A DNA stretch of 11,933 nucleotides from positions 1 to 11,933 of the forward strand of contig CAZRLO010000087.1 in assembly GCA_964600965.1 (NCBI GenBank), written 5' to 3'. Positions within the stretch are counted from its first letter, which is position 1, and the number at the start of each line of letters is the position of its first letter. The translations under genes were made by a program, and so were the position numbers. The stretch is from UBA5972 sp964600965 (lineage in GTDB: Bacteria; Pseudomonadota; Alphaproteobacteria; Rhodobacterales; Rhodobacteraceae). This document shows positions 1 through 6,132 of this stretch, piece after piece. Under the pieces are notes generated by a model. It was not told where the DNA came from and did not search any database. It saw only the letters and a program-made list of their open reading frames with translations.

Positions 1-744
1 ACCGATCTGACGTTTTTTGCCGCCCGCAACCGGGGCATCTCGGGGCTGGTCAGTCGTGAAGGGCGGCTGGTGGCCGCTTCGGACACATTGGCGGACGCCC
101 TTGTTCACACCTCCGGCGGCGCATCCTGTGTTGTCCCTGAATCCTATGACCGTTTCCTGATCGTCGGCGTCGGTCGCAAGCTGGCGGCGCAGGTGATCCA
201 TCTTGGGCGGGGAAATTCCCGAACGCTGTGCGAACAGGCCATCCGCAGATTTTGGCACGCCGCACCCATGCTGCGGATTGCGAGGGATCTGCGCGATATC
301 TGCCCGGCCCCGATCCACGTCGGGCCGGCCCCGCTTGCAGCCGGGTCCGGACCAGCCACCTTCAAATTGGCGTTGTACCCGGAACTCATTCGGCTCAGCC
401 AGGCGCTGGTTTTTGATCAGATCCCCGCAACCCTGATCGGGCAACCGATGGTGACGCTAAAGGACGGCTGCACCTCCCGGCCCGAATTCGCCACGGGATC
501 GCGCCGCCTGCCAACAGGTGCCATCGACGACGGTACCAAGCACCGGTTGGACGACCCGTTCCACATGAACCGCGAATTCGGCCATCTTTGGCTGGCCGAT
601 TACCTGAACCAATGTTCAGATCCCGAACCAACAACCGCAAAAGAAAGGGACCGCGTGATGCCACGCAGTCCCCGGAAAATCCATTCGGCTGAACCGATCA
701 GTTCTTGGCGTAATATTCCACCACCAGATTGGGTTCCATCATGA
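1..744 (+). CDS. SGNH/GDSL-hydrolase-like protein, 5' end outside the window (partial)
   Basis: The frame is open from base 1 to a TGA at 742-744, so the N-terminus is missing and no start can be chosen; a GTG at 70 is an internal valine codon in my reading. The visible part resembles small SGNH-fold hydrolase-like proteins of Rhodobacterales, which often sit near polysaccharide genes. It shows LTFFAARNRGISGL near the start, a hydrophobic strand FLIVGVG, and near the C-terminus DPFHMN (553-570), a good match to the D-x-x-H catalytic block of SGNH hydrolases. The block carrying the nucleophilic Ser would lie upstream of the window. After LWLADYL (about 594-612) the conserved domain seems to end. 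The last 44 codons are low-complexity and run through the rpsD terminator and 47 bases into the rpsD 3' end on the other strand. Family assignment is moderate and substrate unknown. Confidence 0.55.
   Translation, partial: TDLTFFAARNRGISGLVSREGRLVAASDTLADALVHTSGGASCVVPESYDRFLIVGVGRKLAAQVIHLGRGNSRTLCEQAIRRFWHAAPMLRIARDLRDICPAPIHVGPAPLAAGSGPATFKLALYPELIRLSQALVFDQIPATLIGQPMVTLKDGCTSRPEFATGSRRLPTGAIDDGTKHRLDDPFHMNREFGHLWLADYLNQCSDPEPTTAKERDRVMPRSPRKIHSAEPISSWRNIPPPDWVPS
639..672 (-). terminator. Rho-independent terminator of rpsD
   Basis: Read on the minus strand, GGGACTGCGTG pairs with CACGCGGTCCC. This gives an 11-bp stem with one G-U wobble and a GCAT loop (arms at 662-672 and 647-657), followed at once by TTTCTTTT (646-639). 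It begins 25 nt past the rpsD stop codon. On the plus strand the stem is followed by CCGGAAAA, so it should terminate only rpsD. It lies inside the reading frame of the convergent gene. Confidence 0.88.
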
Positions 745-1318
745 CCGGATAGGGAACATCGGAAAGGCCCGGCGCACGAATGAACTCCGCGCTCATCTTG
801 CCATGATCCACGTTCAGATATTCCGGCGTGTCGCGTTCGGACGAGGCCGCCGCTTCGAGCACGATGGCGAGCTGTTTGGATTTGTCACGAATCGCGATCA
901 CGTCACCTTCGTTGACCCGGTAAGACGGAATATTGACGCGCCTGCCGTTCACCGTGATGTGGCCGTGATTGACGAATTGCCGGGCGGCGAACACCGTCGG
1001 AACGAACTTGGCACGGTAAACCACGGCGTCCAGCCGGCGCTCCAGCAAGCCGATCAGATTTTCACCGGTATCACCGCGAACCCGCTCGGCCTCACCGTAA
1101 ATCCGACGGAACTGCTTTTCGGTCAGATCGCCATAGTATCCCTTTAGCTTCTGCTTGGCGCGAAGCTGGATGCCGAAATCGCTGAGCTTGCCCTTGCGGC
1201 GCTGGCCATGTTGGCCCGGGCCATATTCGCGGCGGTTGACCGGGGATTTGGGGCGACCCCAGATGTTTTCGCCCATCCGGCGATCGAGTTTGTATTTGGC
1301 AGACGTGCGTTTGGTCAC
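698..1318 (-). CDS. rpsD: 30S ribosomal protein S4
   Basis: Ribosomal protein S4 is a primary 16S rRNA-binding protein that nucleates assembly of the 30S body. The 206-residue product has the usual alphaproteobacterial length and opens MTKRTSAKYKLDRRMGENIW. It lacks cysteines, so it is the zinc-free form. The helical N-terminal domain covers about residues 1-93 and the S4 RNA-binding domain about 94-155, including ERRLDAVVYRAKF and VNHGHITVNGRRVN. The start is GTG (1316-1318), chosen because AGGAG (1326-1330) lies 7 nt upstream and the protein begins canonically there. The gene is monocistronic, not in an alpha operon with rpsM, rpsK and rpoA. It has its own promoter (1446-1473), a leader of about 120 nt and its own terminator (639-672). 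Its 3' end overlaps the convergent upstream gene by 47 bp. Confidence 0.98.
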   Translation of the reverse strand: MTKRTSAKYKLDRRMGENIWGRPKSPVNRREYGPGQHGQRRKGKLSDFGIQLRAKQKLKGYYGDLTEKQFRRIYGEAERVRGDTGENLIGLLERRLDAVVYRAKFVPTVFAARQFVNHGHITVNGRRVNIPSYRVNEGDVIAIRDKSKQLAIVLEAAASSERDTPEYLNVDHGKMSAEFIRAPGLSDVPYPVMMEPNLVVEYYAKN

Positions 1319-1439
1319 GGCTGATCTCCTTTTGTGGCCCGTTGGGCGATGTCAAAAGGGCGTTGTCCTTTGGCCGAAACCTGACAGGCGTTCCCTCGCG
1401 GGGGCCACCAACACCAATATTCCGACGCGGGCGCCGGAT
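1319..1439 (-). promoter_or_regulatory. rpsD 5' leader with long-range stem next to the ribosome binding site
   Basis: This is the predicted untranslated leader, from about 10 bases past the -10 element to the GTG start. Near its 5' end GTGGCCC (1402-1408) is perfectly complementary to GGGCCAC (1334-1340). The second segment is followed by AAAAGGAG, so a helix closing the leader would end beside the Shine-Dalgarno sequence. S4 is known to repress its own synthesis through leader or operon RNA in E. coli and Bacillus. Whether this alphaproteobacterial leader does so is inference. Confidence 0.4.
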
Positions 1440-1445
1440 GCGCGG

Positions 1446-1473
1446 GTTATAGGGATGTCGCCACCCGAGTCAA
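1446..1473 (-). promoter_or_regulatory. sigma70-type promoter of rpsD
   Basis: On the minus strand there is TTGACT (1473-1468), a 16-bp spacer and TATAAC (1451-1446), both close to the consensus hexamers. It points towards rpsD and would start transcription near 1439. No better hexamer pair was seen between it and the gene. Confidence 0.72.
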
Positions 1474-1779
1474 TGCAAGATATCCCGTGGTTTGTCGCGC
1501 GACGCGTAGCCACCCGCAAAGCCGGCACCAAGTGGAAATCCCCGAAACGCCAGGAGCAAGCCGACGGTTGCAAAACCCGGACGCCAAGTGCTGCAATCTG
1601 GTGTGATTTACTTTTGCGATCAAATATTTACAGTGGATTTCTTTGCGTGACAAAAATATTTTAGTAATTCAGTTTCGCCACCGAAACCCCGCACTTTCTG
1701 ATGCCTTGGACCTTTCCAATCAGGCTGATATGGTTTGCGAATCCGCCCACCAAAAGTCAGGAAAATCAGCAGCCCGGCC
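1474..1779. other. Intergenic stretch between divergent rpsD and acyltransferase genes
   Basis: Together with the rpsD leader this makes about 460 bp without a gene. I found no tRNA or convincing small ORF. A conspicuously AT-rich island at about 1606-1672 includes ATTTACAG, AAAAATATTTTAG and TAATTC and probably holds the promoter of the acyltransferase, but no hexamer pair is good enough to name. Confidence 0.5.
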
Positions 1780-2460
1780 ATGAAAAGGACCCTCAAATCT
1801 CTGCTGCGTGGCCCAGTCGGCTGTTTTCTGATCGCGACCTACCTGCGTCTGGTGTTTTTCACGTCACGAAAGGCGTATTTCGGGAACGAAAATGTGCCCC
1901 CGAATGTGCCTTCCGGCGCGGTGATCTATGCGAATTGGCATGGCCAGAATTTCCTGTTTCCATTCTGGTTTCGCGGCAAGCCCGCCACGAACGCGTTGGT
2001 GGCGACCCATGGCGACGGCCAGATGATCGGCAGAGCCATCGGGATACTGGGGGTCAAATTGATCCACGGCAGCGGCAACAAAAAGGCCGGAAAATCCAGC
2101 AAGGGCGGGGCACGGGCGTTCCTCAAGATGCTGCGGGTCCTCAAATCCGGCGAGACCGTGTCGATCACCGCGGACGTGCCAAAGGTCGGTCGGGTCGTGG
2201 GCGACGGCGTCTTGCTGCTGGCGCGAAAAAGCGGCGCACCGATCATACCCGTCGGCATTGCCACTTCGCGCCGAAAGCTGCTTCGCAACTGGGACAGGAC
2301 CCAGATTCATTTGCCGTTTTCCCGCCTGGTATATGTCGTCGGGCCCGCGATACGGGTGCCCGATGACGATTCCGCGCTGGAAATCCATCGCACGCGCCTG
2401 CAATCCGGGCTGGATGCCGCGCAGGCGGCGGCATTCGGAGACGCCGATCGGGTTGCCTGA
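1780..2460 (+). CDS. DUF374-type lysophospholipid acyltransferase family protein
   Basis: This is probably a membrane-associated acyltransferase of the lysophospholipid acyltransferase superfamily (DUF374 branch), moving an acyl chain onto a lipid at the inner membrane. The exact acceptor is unknown. The product is 226 residues, the usual size. It has a hydrophobic N-terminal segment (about 8-28), the ANWHGQ motif (H54 the likely catalytic His), HGDGQMIGR (77-85), and SITADVPKVGRVVGDG (128-143) with the downstream PIIPVGIATSRR strand. The TADVPK version, in place of TPDGPRGP of many DUF374 proteins, fits what I recall of the Rhodobacterales branch. I chose ATG 1780 because the protein begins naturally there. 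Its Shine-Dalgarno sequence (AGGAAAA, 1759-1765) is rather distant, and a TTG at 1735 in the same frame is an alternative. No partner gene is adjacent; clpA follows after about 200 bp. Confidence 0.85.
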   Translation: MKRTLKSLLRGPVGCFLIATYLRLVFFTSRKAYFGNENVPPNVPSGAVIYANWHGQNFLFPFWFRGKPATNALVATHGDGQMIGRAIGILGVKLIHGSGNKKAGKSSKGGARAFLKMLRVLKSGETVSITADVPKVGRVVGDGVLLLARKSGAPIIPVGIATSRRKLLRNWDRTQIHLPFSRLVYVVGPAIRVPDDDSALEIHRTRLQSGLDAAQAAAFGDADRVA

Positions 2461-2510
2461 CAGGTCACCTGGCGCCTTGTTCCACATGTTCCGCGCAATA
2501 TTGCCAAACC

Positions 2511-2530
2511 GGCGCATTCCGCGTTTTTTT
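2511..2530 (+). terminator. Weak candidate terminator after the acyltransferase gene
   Basis: GGCGC (2511-2515) can pair with GCGTT (2521-2525) through three Watson-Crick and two G-U pairs around the loop ATTCC, and runs directly into seven T residues (2524-2530). The stem is short, so the call rests mainly on the T tract and the position 50 bp past the stop codon. A perfect 10-bp palindrome, GCAATATTGC (2495-2504), lies just upstream. Confidence 0.35.
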
Positions 2531-2560
2531 GCAATCGTGAAAAGAATTGAGAAAAAAGGC

Positions 2561-2589
2561 CTTGAAGCTGACACAATAAAACCGAAGTT
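2561..2589 (+). promoter_or_regulatory. Possible heat-shock-type promoter element of clpA
   Basis: CTTGAAG (2561-2567) matches the -35 half of a sigma32 (RpoH) promoter. Fourteen bases later CCGAAGTT is only a poor match to the -10 half CCCCATNT. The stretch from 2521 to 2605 is AT-rich and is the natural place for the clpA promoter. No convincing sigma70 pair was found in it. This is a candidate only. Confidence 0.22.
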
Positions 2590-2665
2590 TAAGACAAAGC
2601 ATTGCATGAATGCGTACGGTCTGGGGCCGCGCCCAAAGACCGGGTTATGATGGGAGGGCTGATTG

Positions 2666-4987
2666 ATGCCATCATTCTCGAATACACTAGAACAGGCGAT
2701 TCATGCCGCACTGGCACTTGCCAACGAGCGCAAGCACGAACTTGCAACGTTAGAGCATCTGCTGCTTGCGCTGACCGACGAACCTGATGCGGCCAAGGTC
2801 ATGCGGGCCTGCGGGGTCGACCTGGATGTGCTGTCGGGCGCGTTGGAAACCTTCATCGACGACGAACTGACCAGTCTCATATCAGATATCGACGGTTCCG
2901 AGGCGGCACCGACCACCGCCTTTCAGCGCGTGATCCAGCGCGCGGCGATCCATGTTCAAAGCTCTGGCCGCACCGAAGTCACCGGCGCCAACGTTCTGGT
3001 GGCGATTTTTGCGGAACGCGAAAGCAACGCGGCATTCTTTCTGCAGGAGCAGGACATGACGCGCTATGACGCCGTGAACTATATCGCCCACGGCGTCGCC
3101 AAGGACCCCAGCTATGGCGAAACCCGCCCCGTGACCGGATCCGAAGAATTCACCGACGAAGCCGCCGAAACGAGCGACGGCGAAAACAAGGAATCGGCGC
3201 TCGACAAATATTGCGTGAACCTCAATGCCAAGTCGCGGCGCGGCGATGTCGATCCGCTGATCGGGCGCGGTCACGAAGTCGAACGATGTATCCAGGTCTT
3301 GTGTCGGAGACGCAAGAACAATCCGCTGCTGGTGGGGGATCCCGGCGTCGGCAAGACCGCGATTGCCGAAGGTCTGGCGCACAAGATCGTGCAGAAGGAA
3401 ACCCCCCAGGTGCTGGAAAACGCCACGATCTTTTCGCTCGATATGGGCGCATTGCTGGCCGGCACGCGGTATCGCGGCGATTTCGAAGAGCGTTTGAAAG
3501 CGGTCGTTACCGAGCTGGAGGATCATCCGGACGCCGTGCTGTTCATCGACGAAATTCATACCGTGATCGGCGCCGGTGCCACTTCGGGCGGGGCGATGGA
3601 TGCCTCGAACCTGCTGAAACCGGCGCTTCAGGGCGGCAAATTGCGCTGTATGGGATCGACCACCTACAAGGAATTCCGCCAGCATTTCGAGAAGGACCGC
3701 GCCCTGTCGCGCCGGTTCCAGAAAATCGACGTGAACGAGCCGAATGTCGAGGATTCGATCAAGATTCTGAAAGGCATCAAGCCATATTTCGAAGATCACC
3801 ATGATATCAGATACACCGCCGACGCGATCCGGAACGCGGTCGAACTGTCGGCGCGCTATATCCATGACCGCAAATTGCCCGACAAGGCGATCGATGTGAT
3901 CGACGAGGCAGGCGCCGCCCAGCATCTGGTGCCGGAAAACAAACGCCGCAAGACCATTGGCGTCAAGGAAATCGAAGCGGTGGTTGCCAAGATCGCCCGC
4001 ATTCCGCCCAAAAACGTCTCGAAAGACGACGCCGAGGTTCTGCGGGACCTTGAAAATTCGCTCAAGCGCGTCGTGTTCGGGCAGGACCCTGCCATCGAAG
4101 CCCTGGCCAGCGCCATCAAGCTTTCGCGCGCGGGATTGCGTGAACCGGAAAAACCCATCGGCAACTACCTGTTCGCCGGGCCGACCGGTGTCGGCAAAAC
4201 CGAGGTCGCAAAACAGTTGGCCGACACGCTGGGTGTGGAATTGCTGCGATTTGACATGTCGGAATACATGGAAAAACACGCCGTTTCCCGACTGATCGGC
4301 GCGCCGCCGGGTTACGTCGGTTTCGATCAAGGCGGCCTTTTGACCGACGGCGCCGACCAGCATCCGCATTGTGTGCTGCTGCTGGACGAAATCGAAAAAG
4401 CGCATCCCGATGTCTATAACATCCTGTTGCAGATCATGGATCACGGCAAGCTGACCGATCACAACGGCCGGCAGGTGGATTTCCGCAATGTCGTCCTGAT
4501 CATGACCACCAATGCCGGTGCGACCGAACTGGCGAAAACCGCGATCGGCTTTGGGCGGGAACGCCGGGACGGCGAAGATACCGCGGCAATCGAACGCACT
4601 TTCACGCCCGAATTCCGCAACCGTCTGGACGCGGTGATCAGTTTTGCGGCTCTCAGCAAAGAGGTGATCCTGCAGGTCGTGGACAAATTCGTCCTCCAGC
4701 TTGAAGCGCAGTTGATGGACCGCAACGTCGTCATCGAACTTACCCGGCCCGCGGCAGAATGGCTGGCCGAAAGAGGCTATGACGACCGTATGGGCGCGCG
4801 CCCACTGGCGCGGGTGATACAGGAGCACATAAAAAAGCCGCTGGCCGAGGAATTGCTGTTCGGCAAACTGGCCAAGGGCGGTGTGATCCGCGTGTCGGTC
4901 AAAGACGGCAAGCTCGACCTGAAGCTCGAAGCGCCCGAGCGACCGCGCCTTTCCGGCGACAAACCGCCCCTGCTTACGGCGGATTGA
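2666..4987 (+). CDS. clpA: ATP-dependent Clp protease ATP-binding subunit ClpA
   Basis: ClpA is the Hsp100 unfoldase that forms a hexamer, docks on ClpP and feeds substrates, including N-degron proteins delivered by ClpS, into the protease. The 773-residue product is full length. The N-domain with two Clp repeats covers about 1-145, followed by a charged linker. D1 has Walker A GDPGVGKT (224-231), pore loop around GTRYRGDFEER (266-276), Walker B VLFIDE (291-296) and Arg fingers in LSRRFQ. D2 has Walker A GPTGVGKT (505-512), pore loop GYVGF (549-553), Walker B VLLLDE (570-575), Arg finger in FRNRLD and sensor 2 GARPL (710-714). An IGF loop (627-629) marks it as a ClpP partner, which separates it from ClpB. 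ATG 2666 is chosen because GGGAGGG (2652-2658) lies 7 nt upstream and MPSFSNTLEQAI is the normal start; TTG 2663 is not preferred. No clpS is seen beside it. Confidence 0.97.
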   Translation: MPSFSNTLEQAIHAALALANERKHELATLEHLLLALTDEPDAAKVMRACGVDLDVLSGALETFIDDELTSLISDIDGSEAAPTTAFQRVIQRAAIHVQSSGRTEVTGANVLVAIFAERESNAAFFLQEQDMTRYDAVNYIAHGVAKDPSYGETRPVTGSEEFTDEAAETSDGENKESALDKYCVNLNAKSRRGDVDPLIGRGHEVERCIQVLCRRRKNNPLLVGDPGVGKTAIAEGLAHKIVQKETPQVLENATIFSLDMGALLAGTRYRGDFEERLKAVVTELEDHPDAVLFIDEIHTVIGAGATSGGAMDASNLLKPALQGGKLRCMGSTTYKEFRQHFEKDRALSRRFQKIDVNEPNVEDSIKILKGIKPYFEDHHDIRYTADAIRNAVELSARYIHDRKLPDKAIDVIDEAGAAQHLVPENKRRKTIGVKEIEAVVAKIARIPPKNVSKDDAEVLRDLENSLKRVVFGQDPAIEALASAIKLSRAGLREPEKPIGNYLFAGPTGVGKTEVAKQLADTLGVELLRFDMSEYMEKHAVSRLIGAPPGYVGFDQGGLLTDGADQHPHCVLLLDEIEKAHPDVYNILLQIMDHGKLTDHNGRQVDFRNVVLIMTTNAGATELAKTAIGFGRERRDGEDTAAIERTFTPEFRNRLDAVISFAALSKEVILQVVDKFVLQLEAQLMDRNVVIELTRPAAEWLAERGYDDRMGARPLARVIQEHIKKPLAEELLFGKLAKGGVIRVSVKDGKLDLKLEAPERPRLSGDKPPLLTAD

Positions 4988-5004
4988 CGTCAAACCAAGG
5001 GTCA

Positions 5005-5033
5005 GTGCCCCGGTCGGCAACCGAGACCGGCAC
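5005..5033 (+). terminator. 3' hairpin of the clpA transcript, possible terminator
   Basis: GTGCC (5005-5009) pairs with GGCAC (5029-5033). Inside this, GGT pairs with ACC and CGG with CCG around a CAA loop, with small CC and AG bulges. It begins 17 bases after the clpA stop codon. No T tract follows (CCACCCAAG), so it is more likely a 3'-end-protecting structure or a Rho-assisted terminator than a classic intrinsic one. Confidence 0.4.
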
Positions 5034-5492
5034 CCACCCAAGCCCCCCGGCGACGGAATGGAATGGCATGTTTTTGCACCGTTACCCCGGCCATTCGATC
5101 CGCGACACCATCAGGAATGGCCACGAGGTCAGCGCCCAGATGGGCGCGATCGGCTGCGCGGCACGGCAAGCGATCAACCGCAAGAGCAGTATTACCGTTG
5201 GCATAAGCCCGCCGGCCCGATTAACCGAACCATCTCGCGCGTCGGGTATCGGTCGCGCATCCGGCGCGAAAAACCAGCCAATCGCGCGGGATCAAGGGCG
5301 CAGGCCTGCCGCGCATCATTGGGCCATCCCCCGGCACGGCGACGGGCCAGGGAAGGCGCAATATTTAGGGGTCGTACAGGGTTGCCGGGATAAAGTGGCC
5401 GTCACTGGCGCCCGCTCACGGCACCAAGGCACGTCGATGCGCGGCTCTTTGATCATCGGCGAAAGGGTCCGCCGGGAAGCCTGAACCGTTCG

Positions 5493-5708
5493 ATGGCGAA
5501 TGGTCCGTTTTTGAAACCGTTGGATTTACGGGCCGTTGAAAACTCGCTCGGCGGGCCAATCCACGTCAGAACCGCTCCTGCGGTTGCTCTCACGTTGAAC
5601 CGCGGGAAACTCGCGGTAGCAACCATGGCTCACACCGACGAAAGCCGTTGTTCAAACATTTTTCAGCAACTTGTTAAAGAGTTTCAAAACGGGCCGCCGC
5701 CGCGCTGA
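5493..5708 (+). CDS. Doubtful 71-residue ORF, probably not a gene
   Basis: An ATG ORF of 71 codons starts MANGPFLKPLDLRAVENSLG and ends at the first 34-bp repeat. It is listed because it is the only frame in the gap with a slightly protein-like N-terminus. Against it: only a distant GGGAAG upstream, codon use unlike the neighbours (TTA, AGA, GTA, CTT), no recognised domain, and an overlap with stem-loop-rich sequence (5570-5624) and with the boxA-like sequence on the other strand. The structured DNA is the better explanation of this stretch. Confidence 0.12.
   Translation: MANGPFLKPLDLRAVENSLGGPIHVRTAPAVALTLNRGKLAVATMAHTDESRCSNIFQQLVKEFQNGPPPR
5570..5624 (+). other. Nested and mutually exclusive stem-loops
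   Basis: AACCGC (5570-5575) pairs with GCGGTT (5580-5585) around TCCT. GGTTGCT (5582-5588) pairs with AGCAACC (5618-5624), enclosing ACCGCG (5599-5604) paired with CGCGGT (5612-5617). GCGGTT could also pair with the second AACCGC (5598-5603). The first hairpin and the outer stem share bases 5582-5585 and cannot form together. This could be a structured RNA, a relic of a regulatory leader, or a mobile-element end. No function is assigned. Confidence 0.45.
5672..5681 (-). promoter_or_regulatory. boxA-like antitermination sequence
   Basis: On the minus strand the decamer CTCTTTAACA matches the core of the enterobacterial rRNA boxA (TGCTCTTTAACA) exactly over ten bases. No rRNA or tRNA follows in that direction within the window (5671 down to 4988), so it may be chance or a relic. 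Alphaproteobacterial boxA elements can differ from the enterobacterial one, which lowers confidence. Confidence 0.25.
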
Positions 5709-5766
5709 AAGCGCGCATTCCTCTTGACAAGAGCCGCGCTGAAAGCGCGCCTTCCTCTTGACGAGG
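5699..5766. repeat. Two tandem 34-bp repeats, each with a hairpin
   Basis: Units at 5699-5732 and 5733-5766 differ at only three positions (A/C at 19, A/G at 31 and 34). Each contains CGCGCT-GAA-AGCGCG, a 6-bp stem with a 3-nt loop. The end of each unit (CTCTTGACAAGAG in the first, CTCTTGACGAGGG in the second) can form a second stem in plus-strand RNA, the second unit using G-U pairs. There are no spacers and only two copies, so this is not a CRISPR array. Confidence 0.85.
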
Positions 5767-5989
5767 GCCCTGTTGCAAGCACGCCTGTTGCGGGTCGGGC
5801 GCTGGCGTCAACGCCTTCCGGTTGGGTAGGTTGATGTTTGGCTCAGGTTTTCCGGTCGTCGCGCCAGACGGCGTTTCCGGCAATTTGGACCAGCGACCCG
5901 GTCTTGGGGACCTTACATGGTTTGACGCCAGCATCCGGACGAATTCTTTCGCGCCCCGGCATTGATCGAGCGGGCTTGATGCCTGGGGG

Positions 5990-6079
5990 AAAACTTTTTG
6001 CGAAAGTTTTGCCCAGAGTTTTGCAAAACTCTGGGCAATATCCTTGCAAGGATATTGACGCGGTAGCGTCCGGCACCGG
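5990..6079. repeat. Cluster of four abutting palindromes plus a short fifth dyad
   Basis: Four inverted repeats tile the DNA with no gap. The first (5990-6010) is AAAACTTT, loop TTGCG, AAAGTTTT. The second (6011-6036) is a perfect 26-bp palindrome with arms GCCCAGAGTTTTG. The third (6037-6056) is a perfect 20-bp palindrome with arms AATATCCTTG. The fourth (6057-6070) is GACGC-GGTA-GCGTC. A short CCGG-CA-CCGG dyad (6070-6079) follows. The first three share a central TTGC(A/G)A core. They lie between convergent genes, 54 bp past the end of the OmpA-like gene, but none is followed by a proper T tract on either strand. Confidence 0.92.
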
Positions 6080-6132
6080 TTGCGGGCATCCAGACAGCGC
6101 CGTCGGGTTTTGGTCGCCTTGAATTCAGGTGG

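Larger units (their letters stand above)
4988..6132. other. 1.1-kb gene-free interval between convergent clpA and the OmpA-like gene
   Basis: No reading frame here looks like a real protein by composition or recognisable motif. The left half (about 5040-5490) appears featureless apart from the clpA 3' hairpin. The right half is rich in secondary structure: nested stem-loops (5570-5624), a boxA-like sequence, two 34-bp direct repeats (5699-5766), a GGCGTCAACGCC hairpin near 5803-5814, and the palindrome cluster (5990-6079). Such a long structured gap between convergent core genes suggests the scar of a past insertion or a collection of small dispersed repeats. Confidence 0.55.

Noticed and set aside
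2882..5041. 719-codon open frame antisense to clpA
   Set aside because: It is the mirror of a clear ClpA gene in high-GC DNA. Its product has no recognised motif, and ClpA explains every constraint there.
4984..5484. 166-codon frame just after clpA
   Set aside because: The composition is random-looking, there is no ribosome binding site, its start overlaps the clpA stop only by chance, and nothing in it resembles a known family.
5699..5766. CRISPR-like repeats
   Set aside because: There are only two copies, directly adjacent, with no spacers and no cas genes.
5674..6076. Minus-strand frames of 77-86 codons in the repeat region
   Set aside because: They cross the 34-bp repeats or the palindromes, which explain the sequence better, and no start has ribosome-binding support.
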